A DNA stretch of 64,000 nucleotides from Lumbricus rubellus (taxonomy: Eukaryota; Annelida; Clitellata; Crassiclitellata; Lumbricidae). A program made the position numbers and the translations under genes. The stretch is from the NCBI GenBank assembly GCA_945859605.1, contig OX243827.1, positions 7,637,926-7,701,925 on the forward strand, written 5' to 3'. The notes below the pieces were generated by a model. It was not told the origin of the DNA and did not search any database. It saw only the letters and a list, made by a program, of their open reading frames with translations. Positions 1 through 10,405 of this stretch are shown here, piece by piece; the first letter of the stretch is position 1, and every line of letters begins with the position of its first letter.

Positions 1-780
1 TATAAATATTAAATTATATATTACATTACATATAAAAAACGACTAGATACAAGGAGAGATATTGAGCAGAATGAACAGATACAGGAAGAGAGAGAGAACC
101 AAAATCTGCAGATCCATTGATCTCAGTGCAGGACTTGATTAACATGAAGGAGACTTCTTTAGGTTTCTATCAGTTTTCTTGCCAGTGCTTCAATGTGTAA
201 GTTAACAGAAAGCACTCGAAGCGGAAATGAACATCAAGAAAAAAGCAGGAACAACAAACAACAAAGGACACACACACAACAAAGGAAGTGTTACAAATGC
301 AGAGCTGCAAAATACCTCTTTAATCCATCACTCCAGGCGATCTATTTACGACGACACCAACAGCCTCCTCCCAAAAAACGGACATAAGAAGAAGCCTTCT
401 AATCTATCTGCTTCTTCTTTGTGCACATAAACATATCAAACCTTATCTTAGATCTCAGTCCTCCGGCCGGTGCAGGACTGCACATCAAGTAAAGCAGTTT
501 CTCCCTTTATCCATCGCCACCTCTACAGTGTCCTCCCACGTCATCTCCATACATTGAAGATCCTCTTCATTGTCTCCTTCAAATTTTTTTTGACCTTCCT
601 CTCCCACGTTCCCTCCCCCTCCCCGAACCCCTTTCACTCACTGGTTGGCTCTTCTTGCCTTGGTGCAAAGAAGAAAAAAACTAATAATAACTACATTTCT
701 CTGGTTTGTTGCAATAGAAGAACTTTCAAAACGACAAAAACGGAATAAAACGTCTTTTAAAAAAAAGTAAAAACCGAATT
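1..780. other. No gene recognised
   Basis: AT-rich left edge with short open frames only; no splice-supported coding sequence or known repeat seen. Confidence 0.5.
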
Positions 781-855
781 ATGGATGGCAGGAGACGATG
801 AAAGTGGAAGAACAAAGAAGAACAAAGAAGATGGAGACACAATGGATATACTTAC

Positions 856-1146
856 CATTTTCTTTACTCGTTATGATGTTGACAAGAACCTGCTGTGGCT
901 GCTGCTGACGGAGATTCCTCTCCCCTGCAGATTGGTTATTGCTTGGTACGTGCAGATACACCACGTGAACCTCCCTCCTAGACGATGAAGATGACGACGA
1001 TGATGAGGATGATGAGGAGGAGGATGGCAGGAGTGCTGCAGTGTAGTTGCAGATGAGTTCAGACACTGGTTCCGTGCGATACGCCTTGACGAAAGGCGAT
1101 TGGAACGACGAGCGAATCGTACACAGCTCCGTCTCATAATCCAAAT
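856..1146 (-). CDS. Possible exon of an unidentified minus-strand gene
   Basis: 2 bases, 96 codons and 1 base. A good polypyrimidine acceptor (TTCCTGTGCAG) precedes LDYETELCTIRSSFQSPFVK and AYRTEPVSELICNYTAALLP. A run of 15 serines and a Gln-rich stretch follow, ending at a strong donor AATG/GTAAGT. Its phase joins the candidate at 7108-7272. No family recognised. The Ser run comes from a TCC/TCA/TCG repeat, so chance openness is possible. Confidence 0.35.
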
Positions 1147-1195
1147 CTGCACAGGAACAGGAACATGATAAACAGAACAGAACGCACCTTTAAAC

Positions 1196-1543
1196 CAGTG
1201 ATTCCCAACCTTTTTTGACCTTAGGGCCACTTTTTCTAAGTTGAGAACAAGAGGGCTACTTTTTCTTAGTTAAAGGACATTAGGGGGCCACAATGTTAAA
1301 ATTTAATTATCTAAATAAGCATATAAAATTGTTATAATTGATTCAAAATAGAATGCTTGATGTTTATAGACTTCAAAATAAAATAATTTGTAATAAAAAA
1401 TGATTATATGTTCTATCCTGTCAATTTTTTCATATATTTTTTTAATTCTTTGAGAGATGAGTGCCATTGTTGAGGCCTGACGGGCCATTTTTTAGGCCTG
1501 GCGAGTCATTTTTCGCCTGCAGGCCACAGGTTGGGAATCTCTG
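1196..1543. mobile_element. hAT-type MITE, family A (CAGNGNTTCCCAACC ends), copy 1
   Basis: 348 bp. Imperfect terminal inverted repeats (CAGTGATTCCCAACC and its partner). Perfect 8-bp target duplication CTTTAAAC at 1188-1195 and 1544-1551. The GGGCCACTTTTT interior repeats in copies at 28994 and 57847. Confidence 0.9.
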
Positions 1544-1574
1544 CTTTAAACAAATTGCACAAATTCAGAAATTT

Positions 1575-2290
1575 GACCCTGCTTAATACTCAGGGTACGA
1601 TGGCAGATACTTGGAGGAAATTCAGGACCATTGTAGATATTCAAGACACTGGCAGATACCCAGTGCACCATCAAAGATAATATGGATATCAGAAACACTC
1701 ATCAATAACAGGAGAAACTGAGCACCCTGACAGAGACTTGCAACAACCACAAATACAATGGGTCCTGTCAGAAACCGAGGACCATGAGAGAGCATCATAG
1801 ATATTTGAGATCATCACGACAACTCTGACAGACCCAGGCATGCACTCAGGACCACCACAGACACTTTAAAAAAACAATGGCAGAGTATACAGGCTGAAAA
1901 ATTGCAGAAATTCAAGACCATGGTAGAAACTAGAGATGTGGAAGATAGCAGATACTCGAGACCATGCCAAAAGCTCAGGACCATGCATGGCAGATAGTTG
2001 GATCAATGAATACAATGATGACCATCAAAGCCACTTCAGACAATTGCAGAAACTTGCTGGAAAATGGCAGACATTCAGAATCAGGACAGAAACCTGGATG
2101 GGACCATGGCATGTACACCAGACCAGCCTCTAAACTTATTTGTACCCTCGCATAGCGGAGCATCCACGAAATGTACGAGTTGCAATGGGGAGGGTCAATA
2201 ATTAATTTTTGCATAAAGTAATATATGGATGGGCCCTGACGTGAGAAACTCGGGACCATGGCTCATGTATTGTACATTGCCAGATACTAA
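1575..2290. repeat. Degenerate minisatellite-like region
   Basis: Recurrent variants of GGCAGATACTCAGGACCAT and GCAGAAATTC throughout. No clean period; probably an old tandem array or local duplications. Confidence 0.4.
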
Positions 2291-2319
2291 AAAACAATGA
2301 AGATCTACAAGGCAATGGC

Positions 2320-2392
2320 TTAACCCTTTAATGCTGAGATGATAGTATAAATGGTATGGGAAATCCTATACCCTCCGGCATTAAAGGGTTAA
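2320..2392. mobile_element. TTAA-bounded hairpin, copy H1
   Basis: 73 bp, nearly palindromic, bounded by TTAA; ends TTAACCCTTTAATGC and GCATTAAAGGGTTAA. Reverse orientation of the 4295-4365 copy. Confidence 0.75.
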
Positions 2393-2448
2393 ATTTCTCA
2401 AACCCGCTGGCCTTGCTATCAATTAAATCTGACGTTAAGGATGGTACT

Positions 2449-2503
2449 TCTCACAAGTATGGTACTTCTCACAAGTCGTTAAGTATGGTACTTCTCACAA
2501 GTC
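2449..2503 (+). repeat. Short tandem repeat, three copies of a 16-base motif
   Basis: GTACTTCTCACAAGT occurs three times in about 55 bases. Confidence 0.7.
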
Positions 2504-2926
2504 AACTTGAGAAAGCATACTAAAAAAGACAAGATCTAACACGAGTCGTAGATTACTCTCACAGTCGATCCTGAAGGTTTATTATAGTCTGCAGTCAAAG
2601 AGTACACAATAAATTAATCATGAATTGGTGTTAACACAGTCAAACCATTCGACCTTTCAACCTGCAGTCCTAACGTATACTGAATTCTTGGCATAGTCCT
2701 GTCGTGGCTCTCCCACGCTTCAGCACATGTACGGTGGCCACTTGAGAGATAGTTTAAGATAACGTCACATGGTTCACAGTTATGTCGTTAAATTTTCACA
2801 CAAACAAATGTGTGATAGGACAGCACAAAAAGATCACAAGTGTATGCCGCTATACAAAGGCAAAGTAATATGGTAAAGGTATAAGCGAAGGTCCTTATGG
2901 CTAAGCTACGATAAAGGTAAGCTAAG

Positions 2927-3148
2927 GTTTGTTTGTATGTGCACTTGTTATAGCGCCCCTTCAAGCTCTCGCCACTCAGAGGCGCTCTCGAATGCAAAGC
3001 GGACACTGCATCGGAGTTTCACGCCGAAGCTCTGAGCAATTGTGAGTGAAGGACTTGCCCAAGGTTCTTACGCAGCAAGGTGGATTCGAACCTAGAACCT
3101 TCCGGCTCCAAGGCAATGACGCCACCACTACACCATCGCACACACCCC
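2927..3148 (-). mobile_element. tRNA-derived SINE, family A
   Basis: On the minus strand: tRNA-like head with A-box (TGGTGTAGTGG) and B-box (GGTTCGAATCC), body with CTTGGGCAAGTCCTTCACTC, and a 3' part ending in GGGGCGCTATAACAAGTGCA. About 220 bp, near full length. Confidence 0.85.
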
Positions 3149-3302
3149 CAAGGTCCTTAGGTTGAAGTTAGGCAACTGATGTAAGTCCTCATTTAATACA
3201 CCCCTTCAACAATTTGAACTCTATGGATGCAAGAAAAGTTGCAAGGACTATTAAATAGATGTATTGGTATTATTTTTCAATTAATAATAATTTAATAATA
3301 AT

Positions 3303-3650
3303 AATCACCATCATCATCATTGCTCTGAAGGTATTAAGATCCTTTAGGACCTTAAAACAAAGGCCATTTAAAGACAATAAAATGAATGTCTGGAACAGCC
3401 TATATTTGCCAAATTCTAGACAAATTTTAATAGTTAAATTGCCTTACAGGTATGCAACCGTATTGAATAATATCATCAAAATTCATCTTAATAATCATCA
3501 TAATCATCATCAATGATTCATCATCATAATTGTCATAATTGTTGTCATCGTCATCATCATCGCTGCAGTCGTCGCCACCGCCATCACCTCCACCATCACC
3601 ATATTATCATCACCATATCATCATCATCTTTTTATTATCATCATGGGTCA
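3303..3650 (+). repeat. (TCA)n-rich microsatellite region
   Basis: Imperfect CAT/TCA trinucleotide runs; long open frames here are low-complexity His stretches. Confidence 0.7.
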
Positions 3651-4110
3651 GTTTTTGAAATCACTCACAAAGTTGCTACATGTATATGCATAAGAACAGT
3701 AGTAGAGCTCTATGTATGTCCACCACCATGTCTTGATCAACTTAACTTGAGATGACTGACCCAATTCTATGCCCTCTTCCTCCCATGGGCAGTAGCTTCA
3801 AAACTGACAGTAGGTGTCAGCACTGCATTGCTCAGCAAACAAAGAAGTGAGAAGCATAGCCAGAGAGATCACCCGCATTCCCCCAGAGCCTGCGATAATA
3901 CAGTCCTCAACATGTATGCAGTGCTGGTGTGAAGAGATATTAACATGTATGCAGCAGCGTAAACACAATGTCAGCAATAATAACTGTGGCAAACATACCA
4001 ATGCAGCCAATTGGTTGCTATTAAACAACCAATGCAACCAACGGGTTGATAACAACATCAATCTAACAACTGGACAACATACCAATAGAACCAGTACTTA
4101 GAATTAGTAC

Positions 4111-4183
4111 TTAACCCTTTACCAACAACTGTGTAGTAAATGGTATAGGAAATCCAATTTACCCTTGGTCCTTAAAGGGTTAA
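4111..4183. mobile_element. TTAA-bounded hairpin, copy H2
   Basis: 73 bp; TTAACCCTTTACC start and GGTCCTTAAAGGGTTAA end. Lies at one end of a family-B MITE. Confidence 0.7.
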
Positions 4184-4294
4184 AGTGTAGAAAAAGAATT
4201 GCCTGGACGCTCCTCAACTTTCCAGTATGTGCTGGCGAAATAAGAGGCAGGACAGCATTCCGATTTGAAATACATGTAAGTGCATGGACACACT

Positions 4295-4365
4295 TTAACC
4301 CTTTAATGCCGGAGGGCATAGGATTTCCCATGCCATTTACTACCATCTCCCCATTAAAGGGTTAA
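4295..4365. mobile_element. TTAA-bounded hairpin, copy H3
   Basis: 71 bp; TTAACCCTTTAATGC start and CATTAAAGGGTTAA end. It sits precisely in the TTAA of a family-B MITE terminus (CACACTTTAA before, TTAAGCCCTG after). Confidence 0.8.
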
Positions 4366-4400
4366 GCCCTGAATACAGAACCGAAAGTTTTACAATGTTC

Positions 4401-5841
4401 AGCAATGCAACAACTGCCACTGCAGCAAATGACTTGACATCAGCAATGAAACAACCTGCCACTGCAACAAATGACCTGACAACAGCAATTGATGCAACAA
4501 CCTGCCACTGCAACAAATGACTTGACAACAGCAATGCAACAACCTGCCACTGCAACAAATGACTTGACAACAGCAATGCAATAACCTGCCACTGCAACAA
4601 ATGACTTGACAACAGCAATGCAACAACCTGCCACTGCAACAAATGACTTGACAACAGCAATGCAACAACCTGCCACTGCAACAAATGACTTGACAACAGC
4701 AATGCAACAACCTGCCACTGCAACAAATGACTTGACAACAGCAATGCAATAACCTGCCACTGCAGCAAATGACCTGACAACAGCAATACAACAACCTGCC
4801 ACTGCAACAAATGACTTGACAACAGCAATGCAACAACCTGCCACTGCAACAAATGACTTGACAACAGCAATGCAACAACCTGCCACTGCAGCAAATGACT
4901 TGACAACAGCAATGCAACAACCTGCCACTACAACAAATGACTTGACAACAGCAATGCAACAACCTGCCACTGCAACAAATGACTTGACAACAGCAATGCA
5001 ACAACCTGCCACTGCAGCAAATGACTTGACATCAGCAATGAAACAACCTGCCACTGCAACAAATGACTTGACAACAGCAATGCAATAACCTGCCACTGCA
5101 GCAAATGACCTGACAACAGCAATACAACAACCTGCCACTGCAACAAATGACTTGACAACAGCAATGCAACAACCTGCCACTGCAACAAATGACTTGACAA
5201 CAGCAATGCAACAACCTGCCACTGCAACAAATGACTTGACAACAGCAATGCAATAACCTGCCACTGCAACAAATGACCTGACAACAGCAATGCAACAACC
5301 TGCCACTGCAGCAAATGACTTGACAACAGCAATGCAACAACCTGCCACTGCAACAAATGACTTGACAACAGCAATACAACAACCTGCCACTGCAACAAAT
5401 GACTTGACAACAGCAATGCAACAACCTGCCACTGCAACAAATGACCTGACAACAGCAATGCAACAACTGCCACTGCAGCAAATGACTTGACATCAGCAAT
5501 GAAACAACCTGCCACTGCAACAAATGACTTGACAACAGCAATGCAACAACTGCCACTGCAGCAAATGACTTGACAACAGCAATGAAACAACTGCCACTGC
5601 AGCAAATGACTTGACAACAGCATTGCAACAACCTGCCACTGCAACAAATGACTTGACAACAGCAATGCAACAACTGCCACTGCAGCAAATGACTTGACAT
5701 CAGCAATGAAACAACCTGCCACTACAACAAATGACCTGACAACAGCAATGCAACAACCTGCCACTGCAGCAAATGACTTGACAACAGCAATGCAACAACC
5801 TGCCACTACAACAAATGACTTGACAACAGCATTGCAACAAT
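4401..5841 (+). repeat. 42-bp minisatellite, about 34 units
   Basis: Unit CAACAACCTGCCACTGCAAC followed by AAATGACTTGACAACAGCAATG. Variants: GCAGCAAATGAC, GACATCAGCAATGAA, and a few 41-bp units. Because 42 is a multiple of 3 and the unit has few stops, long open frames run through several frames on both strands; plus-strand units read QQPATATNDLTTAM. No start, splice or family evidence of coding. Confidence 0.95.
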
Positions 5842-6207
5842 AGGACAAAATATATCAGTATCATCTGTAAATACTGTTTGAGACCAGACAACTGTCAATG
5901 TCACAGGTGTAATATAATTTGAACGTCAGACCAGACGAAGAGAGGTGAGAGGCAAGACTTAACAGCCCAGTCCCTGGACCACACCAACGGTGTCATGTAA
6001 CTAGCAACAGCTGCCAACAACAATCAAGGACATGTGCAACAGTGTGCAACAGTGTATACCAACTGCAACCAATCGCTTGCCAATGCCAGCAATATAGCCA
6101 CAGGGCAACTCATTAGAAGGACGTTTATGGCTGTAACAAACTTATTCAATCATCCCAATATTATTCTTAATGACATCATTAACAACGTCATTTAACCAAA
6201 ACATGCC

Positions 6208-6428
6208 AGTGGGGTGGTGTAGTGGTGGGTTCGATGCCTTGGAGCTGGAGGGTTCCAGGTTCGAATCCACCTCAAGCCGTCATGTAGGGACCTCAAGCAA
6301 GCCCTTCACTCGCATTGCTCATGTGCTTCGGCATGAAACTCCAATGCAGGTTCGTGCTGTAGTCAGGAGCGCCTTTGAGTAAAGAGCTTGAAAGGGCGAT
6401 ATATAGTAAATGTGCGAATTAAGTAAAT
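6208..6428 (+). mobile_element. tRNA-derived SINE, family A
   Basis: Diverged copy: TGGTGTAGTGGTGGGTTCGATG head, GGTTCGAATCCACCTCAAG B-box, GGAGCGCCTTTGAGTA and AAAGGGCGATATATAG tail, then AAGTAAATAAAA. Confidence 0.8.
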
Positions 6429-6515
6429 AAAATCTGACTCTTCTAGGATAACCATTGTGGGCCCTTCTGCCTCGAATGGTCTCAGATAAGGATGATTCTT
6501 ATGCAGTCCATAATT

Positions 6516-6719
6516 GTGGGGCGCGGTGGTGTAGTGGTGGCATCGTTGCCTTGAAGCCGGAAGGTTCGAATCCACCTCGCCGCGTAAGGACCTTGGACAA
6601 GTCCTTCACTAACAATTGCTCGGCGCTTCGGCGTGAAACTCCGATGCAGTGTCCGCTCTGCATTCGGGAGCGCCTCTGAGTAGAGAGAGTTTGAAGGGGC
6701 GCTATAACAAGTGCACATA
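6516..6719 (+). mobile_element. tRNA-derived SINE, family A, ending in (CATA)n
   Basis: A- and B-box head, TCGGCGTGAAACTCCGATGC body, GGGGCGCTATAACAAGTGCA tail. The (CATA)n tract at 6714-6776 grows directly from the 3' end. Confidence 0.88.
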
Positions 6720-6776
6720 CATACATACATACATACATACATACATACATACATACATACATACACACATACATAA
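6714..6776 (+). repeat. (CATA)n microsatellite
   Basis: About 15 uninterrupted CATA units at the 3' end of a SINE. Confidence 0.95.
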
Positions 6777-7107
6777 ACTCCTTAAAACTCATTTGTATAA
6801 ACATGGTTGGACTAGGAGTGCCTCTAGGTAGGTTTCTTGAAGGGGCGATATATAAAATCTTGCAATAACTGGACTGGAACTTGCAGTACTCAGAGTGTGT
6901 GCTTCAGATCTGCACAAGTGTGTGTGCAAGCTAAAAGCAACAAGCAAACGTGTATAATTATGTGCATGTGTGTTTGTCTGCATGCACTGTGTATGCTTGT
7001 GCATATGTGTTTGCGTCTGTGTGTTTGCGTCTGTGTGTGTGTGTATGTGTATGTGTGCAGATTTAGGTCATTTGCATAAATCAGTGTTCATCCATCCAAC
7101 CACATAC

Positions 7108-7272
7108 CTCTGGCATTCTGTGACGACTGGGTACAGGAGCCGAACTGTGCCCCAAGCTCTAGTAAAGCCGTCACTATTATCCAGACGGATGGTGTCAACA
7201 TCACAAGAAGCGAGACAACCGCCAGCCACTCGGGGCAACTGCGAATCGGTAGGAAACGCCCGTACGCTTTAC
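7108..7272 (-). CDS. Possible exon of an unidentified minus-strand gene (hydrophobic segment)
   Basis: 2 bases, 54 codons and 1 base between acceptor TTTCAG and donor AGAG/GTATGT. It contains KAYGRFLPIRSCPEWLAVV and a hydrophobic stretch of about 25 residues. Phase 1 at both joins fits the candidates at 9674-9790 and 856-1146. The segment is GC-rich against an AT-rich background. Other frames are also open here, including a plus-strand one, so strand and frame are not certain. Confidence 0.3.
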
Positions 7273-8341
7273 CTGAAAGCAAAAGAAAACCTATTCAGAT
7301 GATTGAAATGAATTTTTGTGTTAATTATCGAGCATATTGAATAGCACTGAACATGCCTGAAGTTCAAAATACAGTCCCATGGGTGCCCGGTACGTGGGTA
7401 ACACTGGGTATATGGTAATGCCTGGTGACTGCAACCAGGACTGACGGGAGAAATTCCAGGTCCCTGGGCAGGCATTCATTGGCCCCTACACTATCTTAAG
7501 CCTATATGTTACAAAAACTATAAAAACAGAATTTAAAAAATGAAAAAGTCGTTTCATTAAAAAACAAAAAAATTTTAATCGGAAAGTGAAAAATAAATGG
7601 TCTTTGTTGCATCTTGTTATTCTTGTACTACAGTTTAAAATTGAAAACCTTGTCTATGCAATTTTATCTTAATCAAGCAAATAACACAGAGCTCTTACAC
7701 TAAGTAAAACGGTCAACGATCTGAATTAGCGGAATACTTGAAAATACTGAGACAGTGTAAGAGATATGAGACGAAAATAACCACAAAAACCAAATTTATC
7801 AGGTCAATCTCAAATAATTGCCCACCCTGTGCAATATGATTTGGTTCAGCTGTTAACTGCAATTATTAATCTTAACTGACTGCTGTTAATTCTCTGTAGT
7901 ATTATATTTAACATGGCATAATTCATATACTTAGCCACCTAGACCCGGACCATAAAAAGTCACCAGGTCCCTGGACATTTGCCCAGTGGGGCACGGTGTC
8001 TCGGTGGCCCTGACTGCAACAAGTTGGTGGCTGGCGCAGACTGCAATGCAAACGAAGCTTAATCTTCTCTCTCCCTCTCTCAGCATCTACTTGACAGTGA
8101 TTGAAGAACATTCTGCTTGAGTGTGGTCTTGCGCTGCCTCGTTGGAAGCAACCTGGAGAGCTCTCTTGAAAAGGTGAGCCCCACATAAAGGAGCAATTAC
8201 GAAAACCATGGCCACACTTGCAACATCAATTCATGCCTCGTTCATTAGACACCAGCAGGGTAGAAGTAACTACAGTTATTGCTCAATTCTCAAATATAGA
8301 CATTAAAGTGTGAAAGTTTATGGGGATTGCCATCGGAAATT

Positions 8342-8361
8342 CCCCGGGGGGGGGGGGGGGC
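8342..8361 (+). repeat. Poly-G tract
   Basis: Run of 16 or more G after CCCC. Confidence 0.9.
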
Positions 8362-8468
8362 ATTGTACTTTTCTGTGCAATTTCTGACAAGCTAGCACAG
8401 TCGTGTACACGATAAGTTAGACCTTCAAGTGGTCCTACATAAATGTTCTTAGGCGTAAAAAAAAAATT

Positions 8469-8869
8469 GTTGTGTTTCCGGTAACGCGACTGACCCATTT
8501 TTAGGGCCGCGACCCAAATATTTTTGTAAAAAAAATTTATTAAAAACATTTTTTTCAAAAAAAATGTTTTTTCTCAAAAAAATTTTTTTTTTTTTTTCAA
8601 ATTTTTTTTTTAACATTTGTATTGACATAACATAAGAGACGTCAACTAAATGAAATTAATAGGACTGTTTCTAGAGCAGTTTTAGGTGCAGACAGTCGGG
8701 AAATAGGCAGTTTATACTTGCTTAGAACACGTACTTTGTTTCAGCGTGCAAAAAAGACTAGTGGGGTATACTTTTTCGGATAGTCACTGCATAAAAATAT
8801 TTCACAAAATAAAAATATTTTCCGACCTACCTACCCAATTTTTTTTAGCTCTGTTACCGGAAACACAAC
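8469..8869. mobile_element. Element with 17-bp perfect inverted ends
   Basis: GTTGTGTTTCCGGTAAC at 8469-8485 and its exact reverse complement at 8853-8869, enclosing AT-rich sequence with poly-A/T runs. Probably a MITE; no clear target duplication seen. Confidence 0.55.
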
Positions 8870-9176
8870 ATATTTTTTTTTTGCCTTATTACAATTACAA
8901 TTCTGGCTACATTTCTGCTCTTAGCACACAATTCTTGACTAGTCAATGTTGTTAGCATGACCGACACCTCTTCCATTCCAGTTCAGAGCTTGAAGGCATT
9001 CCCTATTCCCTCGGAGGGGGGAGGGCTCATACGCTGAGAGCATATCTGCATTTAACCTACACTGTAAATGGCTCTTTTCTGGCTTCAAATAGGACACAAT
9101 ATAATCTCAATATTTTTAGTTAGATATTCCATATATGTTATATTAGTTTGCACTGTCCATAAAAATATCAACACAT

Positions 9177-9232
9177 ATATACACACACGCACAAACACAC
9201 ACAGACAAAAACACACACACACACACACGAAC
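9177..9232 (+). repeat. (CA)n microsatellite
   Basis: Interrupted AC dinucleotide run. Confidence 0.9.
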
Positions 9233-9673
9233 GCAGTTACCTCACAGAAAATTTCGTGAAATTTTTCATTAGCTTTCACGCTATTTAAAAGTCGGCTTTG
9301 CATTTCATAGATCTCAAACACGCAGAATCCACTAGTTAGACAGGCCAGAAATTCCATGATGTATTCTGAATTCAGAAAAGCTTTTACTCTCCGCGCTGCA
9401 GAAGATAAGGCCTCAGACATTCTACGCATCTCGTCCATTCCAATGCAATAAACATCTAAGCGAACAGATACACTATTTCTTCGCGTTATCTCGAAAACAG
9501 TTATGTATACATAAAGACGAGAGAGAGACACAGAGAGCATTGACTCCGAGTTATAAATATACACGCTGCAGATAAGCTAATCGGCCATGCAGTGGAACAA
9601 CCAACCGAGTGATGTATTTCAATTCTAGGAATCCACGGCTTTTGCCGGGGAACCAGAATAAACAGGTGCATAC

Positions 9674-9790
9674 CCATGCATAACACAGAAATGCATGCAA
9701 TGCGGGCGGCGGTGGCGGCTCCTATTAGCCATGGAACAGCATGGAACATTTTCTCAATTAGCCGTTGGTTGGCAAGGTTTTTGACTTGAA
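9674..9790 (-). CDS. Possible exon of an unidentified minus-strand gene
   Basis: 2 bases, 38 codons and 1 base. Acceptor TGTAG, donor ATGG/GTATGC. It contains LIEKMFHAVPWLIGAATAAR followed by a hydrophobic stretch. Phase fits the candidate exon at 7108-7272. With that exon it would encode two membrane-spanning segments. No family recognised. Confidence 0.28.
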
Positions 9791-10034
9791 CTACATACAT
9801 ATACACCGATAATCTACGGTCTTACAAAGTATCATTTTATAGGCAGAACAACAAACTGAATGAGAAGCAGGCGTCCTGCTGTCAGCAATTTATGAAAAAC
9901 CAGTATATAACTTGATTATAAGCCCCACATCCATATGCTATCTATCATGGTTGCTCGAATAACAGATCCTGCCTATGATGTGTGTGTTGTAAGCTGTTCA
10001 TCTTCTTGTTTGTGATACTTTTCTTGTTTCTGTC

Positions 10035-10310
10035 GTGTTTTTTCGTGCTCTCTTTACTTTTGCTCTATTAGTCGTTGTTGTTTTGGTTTAACGACATATC
10101 GCTACCTCCTACTTTATCCAGGTTTGGGACTGGCAGTGCAAGCAGTGGCCAAGTTTTGCTTTGGTCATGTTTTTCGTGCTCAACTTACTTTTGCTCTATT
10201 AGTTGTTTCTGTTTAACGACACTGTGTGATAATGAAGATCATTAGCGTCGCCCTCCTTCTTTATCCAGGCTTGGGACTGGCAGTGCAAGCAGTGGCCAAG
10301 TTTTGCTTGA
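10035..10310 (+). repeat. Local direct repeat, about 130 bp, two copies
   Basis: TTTGGGACTGGCAGTGCAAG or a close variant at about 10121 and 10268, each preceded by TTTAACGACA and by TTACTTTTGCTCTATTAGT. A related fragment occurs inverted near 36420-36480 (GAGGGCGTCGCTAATGGTC). Confidence 0.6.
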
Positions 10311-10405
10311 TTACGATCTGTCACTGCTTTCATAATTGCATTCTGAGCTAATCAACTTGCATCATGAGCACTTGCTAATATACGTCAGCGCATTAAGCCT
10401 CACTT

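Larger units (their letters stand above)
4105..4371. mobile_element. hAT-type MITE, family B, interrupted by two TTAA hairpins
   Basis: Between the hairpins lies AGTGTAGAAAAAGAATTGCC and later GACACACTTTAA. After the second hairpin the sequence resumes GCCCTG, exactly the CACACTTTAAGCCCTG end of the copy at 50252-50429. The left end is weaker (TAGTAC then TTAA). Internally deleted relative to the 178-bp copies. Confidence 0.6.

Noticed and set aside
2888..3159. 10-base direct repeat AAGGTCCTTA around the SINE at 2927-3148 as a target duplication
   Set aside because: The left copy lies about 30 bases from the SINE end; the intervening sequence is not SINE, so the match may be coincidental.
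4440..5848. Very long Cys/Val/Ala or Ser/His/Leu-rich open frames on the minus strand
   Set aside because: Arise from the 42-bp minisatellite; no splice, start or family support.
6516..6590. tRNA-like A and B boxes as possible tRNA genes
   Set aside because: Same head occurs in many dispersed copies followed by a common body and tail; these are SINEs. No cloverleaf with an anticodon stem could be supported.
9240..9510. Minus-strand open frame of about 90 codons (ALSSAARRVKAFLNSEYI and so on) ending at a GAG/GTAACT donor
   Set aside because: Its phases do not fit between the candidate exons at 9674-9790 and 7108-7272, its acceptor is weak, and it runs into a (CA)n tract. Treated as chance.
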